Source: Draconibacterium sp. (GTDB lineage: Bacteria > Bacteroidota > Bacteroidia > Bacteroidales > Prolixibacteraceae). From it: a stretch of 46,885 nucleotides of DNA. Below, in pieces: positions 1 through 8,622 of this stretch (positions within the stretch are counted from its first letter, which is position 1; every line of letters starts with the position of its first letter). The stretch lies in contig JADIYN010000062.1 of assembly GCA_016705335.1 (NCBI GenBank), forward strand, positions 1 to 46,885. Reading direction: 5' to 3'. The notes under the pieces are model-generated. The model had not been told where the DNA came from. It ran no database searches and saw only the letters and a program-made list of their open reading frames with translations. Both the position numbers and the translations under genes were made by a program.

Positions 1-554
1 TTTACAGAAGCAGCCTGGTTTGCACTTTTTATTTTTCCACCTGTAAAAACCGGCCAGACAAAACCAGTCGAAACAGATGCAAAATTTTTCTCCTGAATTA
101 CTTTATCCCAATCGGCATTTGCTATTTGCTCTCCTCCTTCAAGCAATTTATCCCGAACTATTTTTGTACTAATATTGTCGGGTAAAATTGGTGTGACGGA
201 ATTGGTGGCGGGATCAGGATTTGGTACTCCGCTAAAAACACCATAATTTCCAAGTGTGTTGTAAAGCGGCGTGATAGCATCTTTTACAGGATTTAAATCA
301 AGGTGCAACATATCTGACATTGAAACCGCATTTGCATTTATTGAAACAACAGGTAAGTATAATCCCCGTTTTTCCTTTAACTCAAATTCCTGTTGTTCAA
401 TTTGTTTTTGTGCACGTTTTATTGCTGGATTTTGTATTTCCATAATGCGCAGGGCATCTTTAAAAGTCAATAATTGCTGATTTTCCTGGCTGGTTGCAAG
501 TAATACTGTAAAAATAAAAAATAATGTAGTGCTTGTTTTCCCCGTTATCATCAT
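1..554 (-). CDS. TolC-family outer membrane efflux protein, N-terminal part (runs off the window)
   Basis: The minus-strand frame from 554 to the window edge stays open for about 184 residues. It opens with a hydrophobic signal-like stretch, followed by QQLLTFKDALRIMEIQNPAIK and a helical segment rich in Q, E and K. This is the usual start of TolC/OEP outer membrane factors, which form the exit duct of tripartite efflux pumps. Later residues (TGFVWPVFTGGKIKSANQA) match the family's conserved 'P.f.GG' turn. The first ATG (552-554) overlaps the TGA stop (551-553) of the upstream TetR gene as ATGA, implying translational coupling. The pump's other components presumably lie beyond the left edge. 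The family call is confident; the substrate is unknown. Confidence 0.85.
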   Translation of the reverse strand, partial: MMITGKTSTTLFFIFTVLLATSQENQQLLTFKDALRIMEIQNPAIKRAQKQIEQQEFELKEKRGLYLPVVSINANAVSMSDMLHLDLNPVKDAITPLYNTLGNYGVFSGVPNPDPATNSVTPILPDNISTKIVRDKLLEGGEQIANADWDKVIQEKNFASVSTGFVWPVFTGGKIKSANQAASV

Positions 555-1134
555 TGCTTTAATAATTTCCTTGTTAAATAAATCAGGTGATCTTCGTCCT
601 TTTTCTTAAAAATGATATCTTTCGACGATTTTTTGTATTGTTGATTGATAAATTGAACGGTATTCAGAATTACACAAAGGTAAATGTCGTCTTCGTTTAA
701 CATTTTATCAAGTTCTCCCGAAGCATGTCCCTGTTCTTTTATATTTTGAATCAACATATTAATATTCTCCCGCATTTCCTTGTCGATCACAAAACTGTAG
801 TCATGCGTTAAAACATATAAAAATTTGAGTTTAACCGGGTCATTATTCGCCATTTGAAAAAATGACGAATCAGGTTCTCAATTATTGAATTGAAATTTGA
901 ACCTTTCTCTGTAAGTTCTTCAAGCTTGCCAACTACTTCCTGATAAACATCCTGGAGCAAGGTATTTACCATTTCATATTTTCCTTTGTAATGAAGGTAG
1001 AAATATCCTGAAGCAACATTTGCATCGTTTGCAATCAATGAAACCGAAGCACCTCCAAATCCGTGTGCAACTACAAGTTTCATTGTCGATTCTTTTAATC
1101 GGTCTATTCTTTTTTGATCTGTTATTCTTGCCAT
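551..1134 (-). CDS. TetR/AcrR-family transcriptional regulator (one frameshift)
   Basis: The gene is split into two frames joined at the six-A run at 857-862. Adding one base there gives a continuous protein of about 194 aa. The N-terminal part holds a TetR helix-turn-helix (KLVVAHGFGGASVSLIANDANVASGYFYLHYKGKYEMV) with the typical S.I...A.V..G..Y.HY.gK layout. The C-terminal part is the helical ligand-binding domain. It is the first gene of an operon whose second gene, a TolC-type efflux protein, starts inside its stop codon, so it probably represses its own efflux operon. The break is more likely a sequencing or assembly indel than true inactivation, because many unrelated genes in this window show the same kind of lesion. 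Confidence 0.8.
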
Positions 1135-1153
1135 CTTTTTCTAAATTAATAAC

Positions 1154-1167
1154 TGAACGAACATTCA
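1154..1167. promoter_or_regulatory. Candidate TetR operator upstream of the efflux operon
   Basis: TGAACGAACATTCA is an imperfect palindrome (TGAA...TTCA) about 20 bp upstream of the TetR start at 1134, a usual place for autorepression by AcrR-like proteins. The rest of the 317-base space between the two divergent regulators (1135-1451) is AT-rich and holds no other gene that I can see. The assignment is inferred from position and symmetry only. Confidence 0.4.
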
Positions 1168-1451
1168 TTTAAAACTATGTGCAAATCTAAAACTATTTTT
1201 GATTGTAATTCAAATTATCTTCATTTTCGAAATCATTTTGTTTTGGGATAATAAATGTTGGGCAAATTGTAAATGTTGTAAATGTCAAATATATAGTATA
1301 TTATACTAAAATTGTTTTTACGATGCCATGTTAATTAATTGTATTTATATGCGATTAACATTAAATTCATAATTAAAAATAGTTGCTGTTTCTTTTGTTG
1401 TTATTTAAAATAAGTTGTACGTTTGAACCAAAATAGTCGAAATATATTTTG

Positions 1452-2027
1452 ATGAAGAAAGATGCAAAAGATAGTATAGTACTTGTAGCGCAAAAAATGT
1501 TTAAACGCTTTGGATTCCGAAAAACAACTATGGATGAAATTGCCGTTGCTGCGCGAAAAGGGAAAAGTTCACTTTACTACTATTTTAAAAGCAAGGAAGA
1601 GGTTTTTGAAGCTGTTGTTGAAATGGAAGCAGCAACATTACGGACTGATATTATTGCAAATATTGGTAAATGTAATTCGGCGATGGAAAAATTGCGTGTT
1701 TATATTTTTGTGAGAATGGATGGGTTCAGGAATTGGGGAAATTTTTATGAAGCGCTAAAAGACGAATATCTCTCGAATTATGAATTTATTGAGAAAATCA
1801 GAATTAAATATGATAGAAGTGAGACTGAAACGATTACTCAGATTATTAATGAAGGGATTGAAAATAAAGAATTTAAAGATTTGAATTCAGCCTTAACTGC
1901 AAAAATTATTGTTACTGCAATGAAAGGTTTGGAAATTCCTCTTCTTACCGCCAGCGACAAAAAAACAAACTTTAAAAAGGAGATAAACGAAATGCTGGAA
2001 GTGCTTTTCCATGGTATTTGTATCTAA
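1452..2027 (+). CDS. TetR/AcrR-family transcriptional regulator
   Basis: Intact 191-aa regulator. Residues about 1-60 form the HTH: AQKMFKRFGFRKTTMDEIA followed by a K..slYyYFkSKeeVf segment, which is the TetR signature. The rest is a helical effector-binding domain with no recognisable ligand specificity. I chose the ATG at 1452 over the TTG three bases earlier. It is transcribed away from the TetR/TolC operon and followed 120 bases later by an outer membrane barrel gene. An inverted repeat in that gap (TCGACCA...TGGTCGA) and a related sequence just before its own start suggest that it controls itself and the barrel gene. Confidence 0.85.
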   Translation: MKKDAKDSIVLVAQKMFKRFGFRKTTMDEIAVAARKGKSSLYYYFKSKEEVFEAVVEMEAATLRTDIIANIGKCNSAMEKLRVYIFVRMDGFRNWGNFYEALKDEYLSNYEFIEKIRIKYDRSETETITQIINEGIENKEFKDLNSALTAKIIVTAMKGLEIPLLTASDKKTNFKKEINEMLEVLFHGICI

Positions 2028-2045
2028 AATTTTTTTATCATTAAT

Positions 2046-2070
2046 TCGACCAAAAAACTAATATGGTCGA
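2046..2070. promoter_or_regulatory. Inverted repeat TCGACCA-N11-TGGTCGA, candidate operator
   Basis: Perfect 7-bp arms at 2046-2052 and 2064-2070 are separated by 11 bases, between the TetR gene and the outer membrane protein gene. A degenerate relative (TTGAACCAAAATAGTCGAA) lies just upstream of the TetR start, near 1422-1441. Two related sites flanking the regulator fit autoregulation plus control of the next gene. The inference rests on symmetry and position. Confidence 0.45.
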
Positions 2071-2149
2071 TGTGGTTGTATGTATAACCCATAAAATAAG
2101 TTAATTAGATAACATAAATAAATTAGTATTGATTTTTAATTTTTAAACA

Positions 2150-2869
2150 ATGAAACAGAAACAACAATTTTTGCAAAATCTCAGGGAGAATTTTTGCATG
2201 CATAAAACATTAAATAAGGTAATGTATTTGAAAGCTGGAACAAATCATTTTTGGAATAAATTCGGAAATGGCTTGCTGGTTTTATTTATGCTTTCATTTC
2301 TAACTGTCACGTCAGCAGAAGCACAAATGCACTGGGGTTTAAAATTAGGTGCAAATGCTTCAACCCAATCCGGAATTGGTAACATTGGTGATGACAATGC
2401 ACTGAAAGCCGGCTTTAATGCTGGGGTTATTGCAAAATATGACTTTAATGATTGGATGGCCATCAAAACAGGAATTGAATATCAGGGAAAAGGGAAAAAA
2501 TTCGATTCGAAACTTCTCGATACTAAAATTGAGAATCAGCTTCAATACCTTATTCTGCCGGTTAAAGCAGAGTTTTCGGCAAGTGAAAAAGCCGGTTTAA
2601 AAAATGGCAACCGTATCTTTTTTGCAACTGGTCCGTATTTTGGCTATTTGTTTGACGCAAAGCAAACGCTGCATGGAAAAACTGGAGATTTAACGGGGTT
2701 AAACGATTTTGATTTTGGCTGGTCGTATGAGTTGGGATTTGAATTTCCGGTTTTAAAATCCAATACCTTACAATTGTCAGTAAGTTATGATATGGGAATT
2801 GCTGAAATAGCTGGTGATACAGGTGTTCAAAACAAATCAGCTTCGATAAATCTGGGTTTTATTTTCTAA
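2150..2869 (+). CDS. Outer membrane beta-barrel protein (OMP_b-brl_2 / PorT-like family)
   Basis: A 239-aa protein. A hydrophobic stretch (GLLVLFMLSFLTVTSAEAQ) ends in a plausible signal peptidase I site near residue 59, followed by HWGLKLGANAST, the classic first strand of small Bacteroidota eight-stranded barrels. Alternating strands follow (GFNAGVIAKYDF, MAIKTGIEYQGKG, GWSYELGFEFP), and the last strand ends in phenylalanine (SINLGFIF). The signal peptide is preceded by a long N-terminal tail, so translation may really begin at an internal ATG such as 2222. The function is structural or unknown. It follows a TetR gene and may be its target. Confidence 0.75.
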   Translation: MKQKQQFLQNLRENFCMHKTLNKVMYLKAGTNHFWNKFGNGLLVLFMLSFLTVTSAEAQMHWGLKLGANASTQSGIGNIGDDNALKAGFNAGVIAKYDFNDWMAIKTGIEYQGKGKKFDSKLLDTKIENQLQYLILPVKAEFSASEKAGLKNGNRIFFATGPYFGYLFDAKQTLHGKTGDLTGLNDFDFGWSYELGFEFPVLKSNTLQLSVSYDMGIAEIAGDTGVQNKSASINLGFIF

Positions 2870-2979
2870 TTTTAATATTGAGTTTTTTGAGAAGAAGTGA
2901 AAGAAAATAGCCTGAATATTTTCATTTATAAGCTGCATTTAAAATAAACCCTTTACATTTGGTTTTAAAAGAAGTTTAT

Positions 2980-3684
2980 ATGCAGGCACAAACGCCACAA
3001 ATCAAACAAAATTTATCAAAGCATCAGCCAAAAGGATTGGTTATCCTTCATGAAGATCAGGATATTATTGTGGTAGATAAAGTAAATGGCCTGCTTACTA
3101 TGGGCACTGAAAGGGAAAAGGAGAAAACTGCATATTTTCTATTAACCGATTATGTGCGAAAAGGTAATCCACGTTCGCGAAACAGGGTGTTTATTGTGCA
3201 CCGGCTCGATCGCGACACTTCCGGTGTTTTAGTTTTTGCAAAAAGTGAACAGGCAAAACAATTTTTACAAAACAATTGGAAAGACTTTACAAAAACCTAT
3301 TTCGCCGTAGTTCATGGTCAATTGAAGGAAAAAGAGGGAATTATTACTTCGTATCTTGTCGAAAACAGCGCATTCAGAATGTATTCGGTTAGTAATCCTG
3401 AAAAGGGAAAATTTTCAAAAACAGGGTACAGAGTTTTAAAAGAAAACGCAAATTTCAGTCTGCTCGAAATCAACTTATTTACAGGCACAAAAAATCAAAT
3501 CAGGGTGCATTTTGCAGAAAACGGCAATCCTGTTGTGGGTGATAAAATTTATGGACTTGATGAAAAAGGTATTAAACGGCTTGCTCTTCATTCGACGTCG
3601 TTAACTTTAATCCATCCTTTCTCAAAGAAAAGTATGACCTTTGAAACTTCTGCACCTCCTTATTTTTATCAACTTGTTAAATAG
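2980..3684 (+). CDS. RluA-family RNA pseudouridine synthase
   Basis: A 234-aa cytoplasmic enzyme that isomerises uridine to pseudouridine in rRNA or tRNA. The catalytic motif HRLDRDTSGVLVFAKS, containing the conserved Asp, lies near residue 83. Other family landmarks are the VDKVNGLLTMG segment near the start, LFTGTKNQIRVHFA, and GDKIYG near the C-terminus. No S4 domain is present at the N-terminus, and the length fits the short RluA/YlyB-like subgroup. I chose the ATG at 2980; a TTG at 2959 would add seven residues. The exact target base cannot be read from the sequence. Confidence 0.9.
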   Translation: MQAQTPQIKQNLSKHQPKGLVILHEDQDIIVVDKVNGLLTMGTEREKEKTAYFLLTDYVRKGNPRSRNRVFIVHRLDRDTSGVLVFAKSEQAKQFLQNNWKDFTKTYFAVVHGQLKEKEGIITSYLVENSAFRMYSVSNPEKGKFSKTGYRVLKENANFSLLEINLFTGTKNQIRVHFAENGNPVVGDKIYGLDEKGIKRLALHSTSLTLIHPFSKKSMTFETSAPPYFYQLVK

Positions 3685-3710
3685 AAAATATAAATCAATA
3701 TCAATCTGCC

Positions 3711-4217
3711 ATGAAAAAACTTATTAACTTTTGTATGCTGGCTTCCGTTTTTGTCCTTGTTTCATTTTCACCGAAAACTGAAAAAGACGCTAAAAATGAC
3801 TGGATTAATATGTTTAATGGTAAAAACCTGGATGGTTGGATTGTAAAGATTCATCATCATGATGTGGGTGATAATTATGCAAATACTTTTAAAGCAGTTG
3901 ACGGCAAAATTCAGGTAAATTATGATGGTTACACAGAATTCCACAATCGTTACGGACACTTATTCTACAAAACGCCTTTTTCATCATATCACCTTAAATT
4001 TGAATACAGGTTTACCGACCAGTGGTTAATAATTCATATTGTAAATGGCGAAAAAGTTTTGGAATACACAAAACCACAAATTGGCGGAGGCGTTGCCAAT
4101 GGTTTCGATCCGGCAATAAAAACTGACAAAAAACCTTTGACCGAAGGTTATATTGGTTTGCAGGCCGAAGGACAGGGGATTGAGTTCAAGGAAATAAAAA
4201 TTATGAAACTGGATTAG
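3711..4217 (+). CDS. DUF1080 (3-keto-disaccharide hydrolase-like) protein, internally shortened
   Basis: A secreted 168-aa protein with a signal peptide (residues about 1-20). The start (NMFNGKNLDGWIVKI) and the end (GYIGLQAEGQGIEFKEIKIM) match the concanavalin-like DUF1080 fold found in 3-keto-glycoside hydrolases. Family members usually have about 240-270 aa. Here LKFEYRF runs straight into TDQW and then HIVNGEKVLEY, so the central block of about 80 residues (the G.GW...SG.M.H and EvQ segments) is missing although the reading frame is intact. It may be a genuine in-frame deletion or an assembly collapse. Catalysis is doubtful. It follows the RluA-type gene by 26 bases. Confidence 0.75.
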   Translation: MKKLINFCMLASVFVLVSFSPKTEKDAKNDWINMFNGKNLDGWIVKIHHHDVGDNYANTFKAVDGKIQVNYDGYTEFHNRYGHLFYKTPFSSYHLKFEYRFTDQWLIIHIVNGEKVLEYTKPQIGGGVANGFDPAIKTDKKPLTEGYIGLQAEGQGIEFKEIKIMKLD

Positions 4218-4467
4218 TTAATATTTTTAAATTTTGTTGAAATTGTCAAATCTTATTCAAAACTTCCTCACTTTAAAACTTTTAAATAAATCAAAAAAAG
4301 TTTAAACATTCTTTTTTGGGTTGAATGCAACCAGTAAAAATTTAAGTTAATTCTGTAAATTGGATTTAAAAATAATATATAAATATCCTTTATTATTTAT
4401 ATATTTAGAACAGGGTTTTGTTTGAAATTTTGAATTCGGGTTTACAATAACAATAAAATTTTACAAA

Positions 4468-5606
4468 ATGAAAAAGGCAAATCTACTTTCAATTACTGCA
4501 TTTATTGCATTTTTTATAATCTCCGTTAATTCGGTGGAAGCCAAAATCTGGCGTGTTAACAATGGCTCAAACTACAATGGCACAACACTTTGGGGAAGTA
4601 ATTTTGGTGGCAATCCGGCTTACCCTGTTTTTAAGCAGATTGATCAGGCAATCGCGTGGAGTTCAGTAATGGATTCTGACACAATTCATGTTGAAAGCTC
4701 TCAGTTTATTTATACCGCGGCAACAATTACAAAGAAAGTGGTTCTCATTGGTCCGGGATTTTTTCTTCCTGATAATTCGAAAACTGGAAATAATTTGCTG
4801 GATGCAAGGTAACAAGGATAAACTTTAACGGAGGATCAGCAGGTTCATCTGTTATAGGATTAAATATTGCAGTGAACACCAACACAGCTGATGGATATAT
4901 CCAAATAGCTGCGGATAATATTACAATTAAAAGATGCAGGATTGAAAGAAGTATTTATTTCCATATTTCAGGAGGTTCCGGAATACAGCGGGTTACAGTA
5001 GTTCAAAATTATTTCCCGAGTATCTATGTTACAAATGCCCTGTATTTTACGAATAGTAATTTTATACCGCCGGTTGAGGTTATTTTTAATAACAATATCT
5101 GTCAGAAAACACTTTTATGGGAACGTTCAGCTTCAGGTCTTGCATGGAACATAACTCAATGCCGGAATAATATTTTTGACGGGCCCGATAATCTTGCAAC
5201 ACCCAATTTAAGATTCACCACCTCCGATTTCAGTAATAATATACTAATACCGGTTAACGCAGTAGTTGATATTACTGCAACACCTGCCCAAATCGCATAT
5301 AACATTGGAACACAAGCAGCCCAGTTTGGTACTATAAATAATAATCTTGTTGTGCCCGATATTACATCATTGTTTGTTGGGGGAGATTCAAAAGATGGAT
5401 TTTACCAAATAAAATCAGGTTCTCAGGCACATCAAAACGGAAGTGATGACAGCGATCGAGGAGCATTTGGAGGGGCAATTCTTTCAAGTCGATATACTTT
5501 ATCAGGCCTGGCTCCGGTTCCGGTTATTTATGAAGCCGTTTCTGCCGGCTCTGTTTCTGCTGAAACAGGTTTGCCTGTTACAATTAAAGCCAGAACTATA
5601 AAATAG
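4468..5606 (+). CDS. Secreted right-handed beta-helix-like protein (one frameshift)
   Basis: Two frames join near 4806-4810 by restoring one base in 'caagg', giving a protein of about 379 aa. A signal peptide (MKKANLLSITAFIAFFIISVNSVEA) is followed by a repetitive region rich in N, I and T (AADNITIKRCRIERS, VTVVQNYF, SNNILIPVN), as expected for a parallel beta-helix of the polysaccharide-lyase/adhesin type. No catalytic residues were recognised, and the protein lacks its own sorting domain. The next gene starts only 6 bases after its stop and encodes a T9SS cargo protein, so the two are probably co-expressed surface or secreted proteins. The function is unknown. Confidence 0.6.
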
Positions 5607-5612
5607 TTTATT

Positions 5613-6386
5613 ATGAAAAAGCAAATCATGATCATTGCATTTGTTGCGATAGCGATAAGTGCATTTTCACAAAATCTGATTCGGGGTGAATATTTTATTG
5701 ATTCGGATCCGGGATTTGGCAATGCCACAGGTTTTACAATTGCTGTTCCTGATAGTGATTTAACACATGCAATCACAATTCCCTATTCTTCATTTAATAG
5801 TTCGGGTTATCATAATTTGTTTTTCAGGACTCAGAATTCAAATGGAAACTGGAGCCAAACGACGAGGAGTTTTGTTGAGGCGGATGATGATATTAATATG
5901 TCAGAAATTATTAAAGTTGAATATTTTTTTAATGCTGATAATGGTTTTGGAAACAACTCAATTATATTGCTTGATGCATCACCTGAAAAAACCTGGGAAT
6001 TTACAATTCCTTTTGATCAGCTTCCGTCGGAATGGAAATCAAATGATACACTTTTTGTCCGTGTTCAGGATGATAAAAATAAAGGTTGGTCGCAAACTTC
6101 TTTTATCGATTCTCTGAATTTTGTGATGGTCGGAATAAAAAACCTTGAACAAATTACCGGGGTTTCTATTTATCCCAATCCATTTTCTGATGAAATAAAT
6201 GTTTCACTAAAAAATGATGAAATTTTACAACTGGTTTTATATAACGAAAAAGGGCAGCTTATTTTTGATAAGGAACTGAAAAAATCGGATAAAATAAACA
6301 CACAGTTTTTAGCCTCAGGTATTTATGTAATAGCCATTTATGCGAATAATAAAAGATTATACGGAAGTAAAATTGTTAAACATTAA
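5613..6386 (+). CDS. Secreted protein with T9SS type A C-terminal sorting domain
   Basis: An intact 257-aa protein. Residues 1-19 form a signal peptide (ends AFSQ). The body has two copies of a module beginning RGEYFIDSDPGFGN and KVEYFFNADNGFGN, so it is a tandem repeat of about 85 residues. The last 80 residues are a Por secretion tail: VSIYPNPFSDEINV, VLYNEKGQLIFDKEL, LASGIYVIAIY and a final KIVKH. This directs export through the type IX machinery and surface anchoring. It lies in an operon with the beta-helix gene just upstream. The role of the repeats is unknown. Confidence 0.85.
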   Translation: MKKQIMIIAFVAIAISAFSQNLIRGEYFIDSDPGFGNATGFTIAVPDSDLTHAITIPYSSFNSSGYHNLFFRTQNSNGNWSQTTRSFVEADDDINMSEIIKVEYFFNADNGFGNNSIILLDASPEKTWEFTIPFDQLPSEWKSNDTLFVRVQDDKNKGWSQTSFIDSLNFVMVGIKNLEQITGVSIYPNPFSDEINVSLKNDEILQLVLYNEKGQLIFDKELKKSDKINTQFLASGIYVIAIYANNKRLYGSKIVKH

Positions 6387-6507
6387 TAATCTATATAATA
6401 TTCAATTCCTGGTTAAATAGAATAACATGATTTAAAATCGAAAACAATTAATTCGTAGTTTTTCAGTTTTATAAGTATTGAGTTTAATATTATAATTAAA
6501 GAAAGCT

Positions 6508-7023
6508 ATGAAACGTAAATTATTGTTTTTGTTCGTTTTTGCCGTTGGCATATTGGTTTGGTCGTGTGGTGATGATGAACCCAAAGTTGATTTACCCGGT
6601 CCAATCAAAGATTCGAAAATATATTCCTATGGAATTACTGCTCCTGCCGGAGCTACCGTTACCTTGGATAAAACATTAAAACTATCTGATTTTACGGCAA
6701 TTGAATCCTTTGAAAAATATGTTTCTAAAGGGATTTTAAGCACCGAATCATACATTGATTTTATAAAAGTTGGTTCAGAAAATATCGAATTAAAGGATGT
6801 TACGCTACAGGTAAAAAGCAATCAGAAAATAAATTATAACCTGGGAACTATCACTGGCAATACAAAATTTATTTTGTTGAATGATTTGAATTTCCTGCAA
6901 CAGGTTGTAAATGAAATGGTAAGTAAAAAGGAGATAGTACTTCAGTTGAAATATAGTTCTGATAATATTATTTCTACTGAATCGAATCTGAATCTCAAAA
7001 TTGACATAACATTCGATTTTTAA
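6508..7023 (+). CDS. Hypothetical lipoprotein
   Basis: A 171-aa protein with a short signal and lipobox LVWSC (lipidated Cys about residue 20), then charged residues (GDDEPK) typical of Bacteroidota surface-exposed lipoproteins. The mature part is predicted to be beta-rich, with no recognised domain. It is a single gene closed by a clear hairpin terminator 25 bases after the stop. Confidence 0.7.
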   Translation: MKRKLLFLFVFAVGILVWSCGDDEPKVDLPGPIKDSKIYSYGITAPAGATVTLDKTLKLSDFTAIESFEKYVSKGILSTESYIDFIKVGSENIELKDVTLQVKSNQKINYNLGTITGNTKFILLNDLNFLQQVVNEMVSKKEIVLQLKYSSDNIISTESNLNLKIDITFDF

Positions 7024-7047
7024 CAGATTAAAATTTAATATTTAAAT

Positions 7048-7077
7048 GGGCAGATTGTTAATCGATCTGCCCTTTTA
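7048..7077 (+). terminator. Rho-independent terminator
   Basis: Perfect 8-bp stem GGGCAGAT/ATCTGCCC with a 9-base loop followed by TTTT, directly downstream of the lipoprotein gene. Confidence 0.85.
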
Positions 7078-7195
7078 TATTTTTCGTGAATTACATTAGT
7101 CTGGATTCGAGAATGTTACAAAAGTGTTAAAAATAGGATGCTCAAAATATTGAGCTATTTTAGAAAATAGATATCTTGGCACCCAAATTTAGAAA

Positions 7196-8320
7196 ATGGC
7201 AGTCGAAATTAAGGAAGTAACAACAAAGAAACTGATGCGGGAATTTATTCACCTTCCTGCAAGAATTCATCAAAATCATTCAAACTGGGTGCCACCAATA
7301 TATTTGGATGAGTGGACTTATTTCAATCCGAAAAAAAACCGGGCTTTTGATCATTGCACTACCGTTTTATATGTAGCTGTAAAAGCGGGCGAAGTAGTTG
7401 GACGAATTATGGGAATTATCAGTCATCAATATAACGAAACACACAAAATAAATGATGTACGTTTTTGTTACCTTGAAACATTTAATGATGCTGAAGTTTT
7501 TAACTTGTTGATAGAATCTGTATCAAACTGGGCGAAGAATAACGGCATGAAGAGAATGGTTGGTCCGTTGGGATTTTCTGATAAAGACCCACAAGGGTGG
7601 TTAATTGACGGGTACGATCAGCCAATTGTGATTGCAACTAATTGCAATTTCCCTTACATGAATGCTTTACTTGAAAATTTGACATTTACTAAAGAAATTG
7701 ATTTGGTGGTTTACCGGGTTCTAATTCCTGATGAGTTACCTGAATTTTATAAAAGTATTTACAAGCGGTTTACAGGCAGGGAGAATGATTTGATATTGAA
7801 AGAATTTACAAAAAGAAGTCAGGTAAAACCTTATATCAGAAAAGTTCTGACACTTTTAAACGAAACATTTGCAGGTATTTATGGATTCGTTCCATTTACG
7901 CTGAAGGAAATGGACGATTTTGCAAACCGGTATCTTTATCTGATAAATCCCCGGTTTATTAAAATTTTTATTGATAAAAATGACCAGGTAGTGTCATTTC
8001 TGGTGGCAATGTCAGATATCAGTGAGGGAATTAAAAAATCAAAAGGTTATTTGTTGCCCTGGGGTTTTATTCCTGTTTTGACCGCTGGGAGGAAAAGCAA
8101 ACAACTCAATTTGCTTTTAGGTGGCATTTCTCCTGAATATCAGGGCAAAGGACTTGATGTAATGATGGGAATTAAACTGATTGAGTCAGCTAAAAAAGCT
8201 GGAAAGGTTGTAATTGACTCGCATCTCGAATTGGAAACAAATGTAAAAGTTCGGGCAGAAATGGAGAAAATGGGTGGTCAGGTGTATAAACGTTACAGAA
8301 TTTATCAGAAAGTCTTGTAA
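7196..8320 (+). CDS. GNAT-fold acyltransferase-like protein of unknown substrate
   Basis: An intact 374-aa soluble protein with no signal peptide. The C-terminal half has an acetyl-CoA-binding-like loop (GGISPEYQGKGLDVMM, near residues 302-317) followed by a helix and the NVKVRAEMEKMG segment typical of GNAT tails. The N-terminal half (WVPPIYLDEWTYFNPKKN, VVGRIMGIISHQYN) matches a second GNAT-like lobe. Paired lobes of this kind occur in proteins annotated only as N-acetyltransferase-like. It is a single gene with no operon partners, and nothing in the sequence reveals the substrate. Confidence 0.65.
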   Translation: MAVEIKEVTTKKLMREFIHLPARIHQNHSNWVPPIYLDEWTYFNPKKNRAFDHCTTVLYVAVKAGEVVGRIMGIISHQYNETHKINDVRFCYLETFNDAEVFNLLIESVSNWAKNNGMKRMVGPLGFSDKDPQGWLIDGYDQPIVIATNCNFPYMNALLENLTFTKEIDLVVYRVLIPDELPEFYKSIYKRFTGRENDLILKEFTKRSQVKPYIRKVLTLLNETFAGIYGFVPFTLKEMDDFANRYLYLINPRFIKIFIDKNDQVVSFLVAMSDISEGIKKSKGYLLPWGFIPVLTAGRKSKQLNLLLGGISPEYQGKGLDVMMGIKLIESAKKAGKVVIDSHLELETNVKVRAEMEKMGGQVYKRYRIYQKVL

Positions 8321-8412
8321 ATCAAAACTGTTTCAATTTTTTTCATCTGTTAAACAGAAAGATCTTATTTCAATTCAAATTGAAACACTAATAAAATAAT
8401 ATTCATTTTTTA

Positions 8413-8577
8413 CCCCCGCTTTTAAACAAATTGTACATAAAAAATGTTACTTTTTTTTGTTAATAATAGTTATGCTTTGTTCCAAAGCATTGATTATCAC
8501 ATGTAAGAAAATCGTAATATATCTAATAATATTTTGTTCATAAAAACTGCTTTACCCGATAAGCTAAACTGCGGGGG
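8413..8577 (+). promoter_or_regulatory. Long, possibly structured 5' leader of aquaporin gene
   Basis: The 302-base gap 8321-8622 holds no gene. It contains complementary segments CCCCCGC (8413-8419) and GCGGGGG (8571-8577), which stand out in AT-rich DNA, and between them a perfect 7-bp hairpin ATGCTTT-gttcc-AAAGCAT (8472-8490). The tail between 8577 and the start codon is also unusually GC-rich (CGTAACCGAAAAGCC). It matches no riboswitch class I can name. A structured regulatory leader is a hypothesis. Confidence 0.35.
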
Positions 8578-8622
8578 CGTAACCGAAAAGCCTTAAGAGT
8601 AGGAAAACTAAAATCAACACAA

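Noticed and set aside
8413..8622. Aquaporin leader as a known riboswitch (c-di-AMP, c-di-GMP, SAM)
   Set aside because: None of the conserved cores of these classes could be aligned; kept only as an unnamed structured leader.
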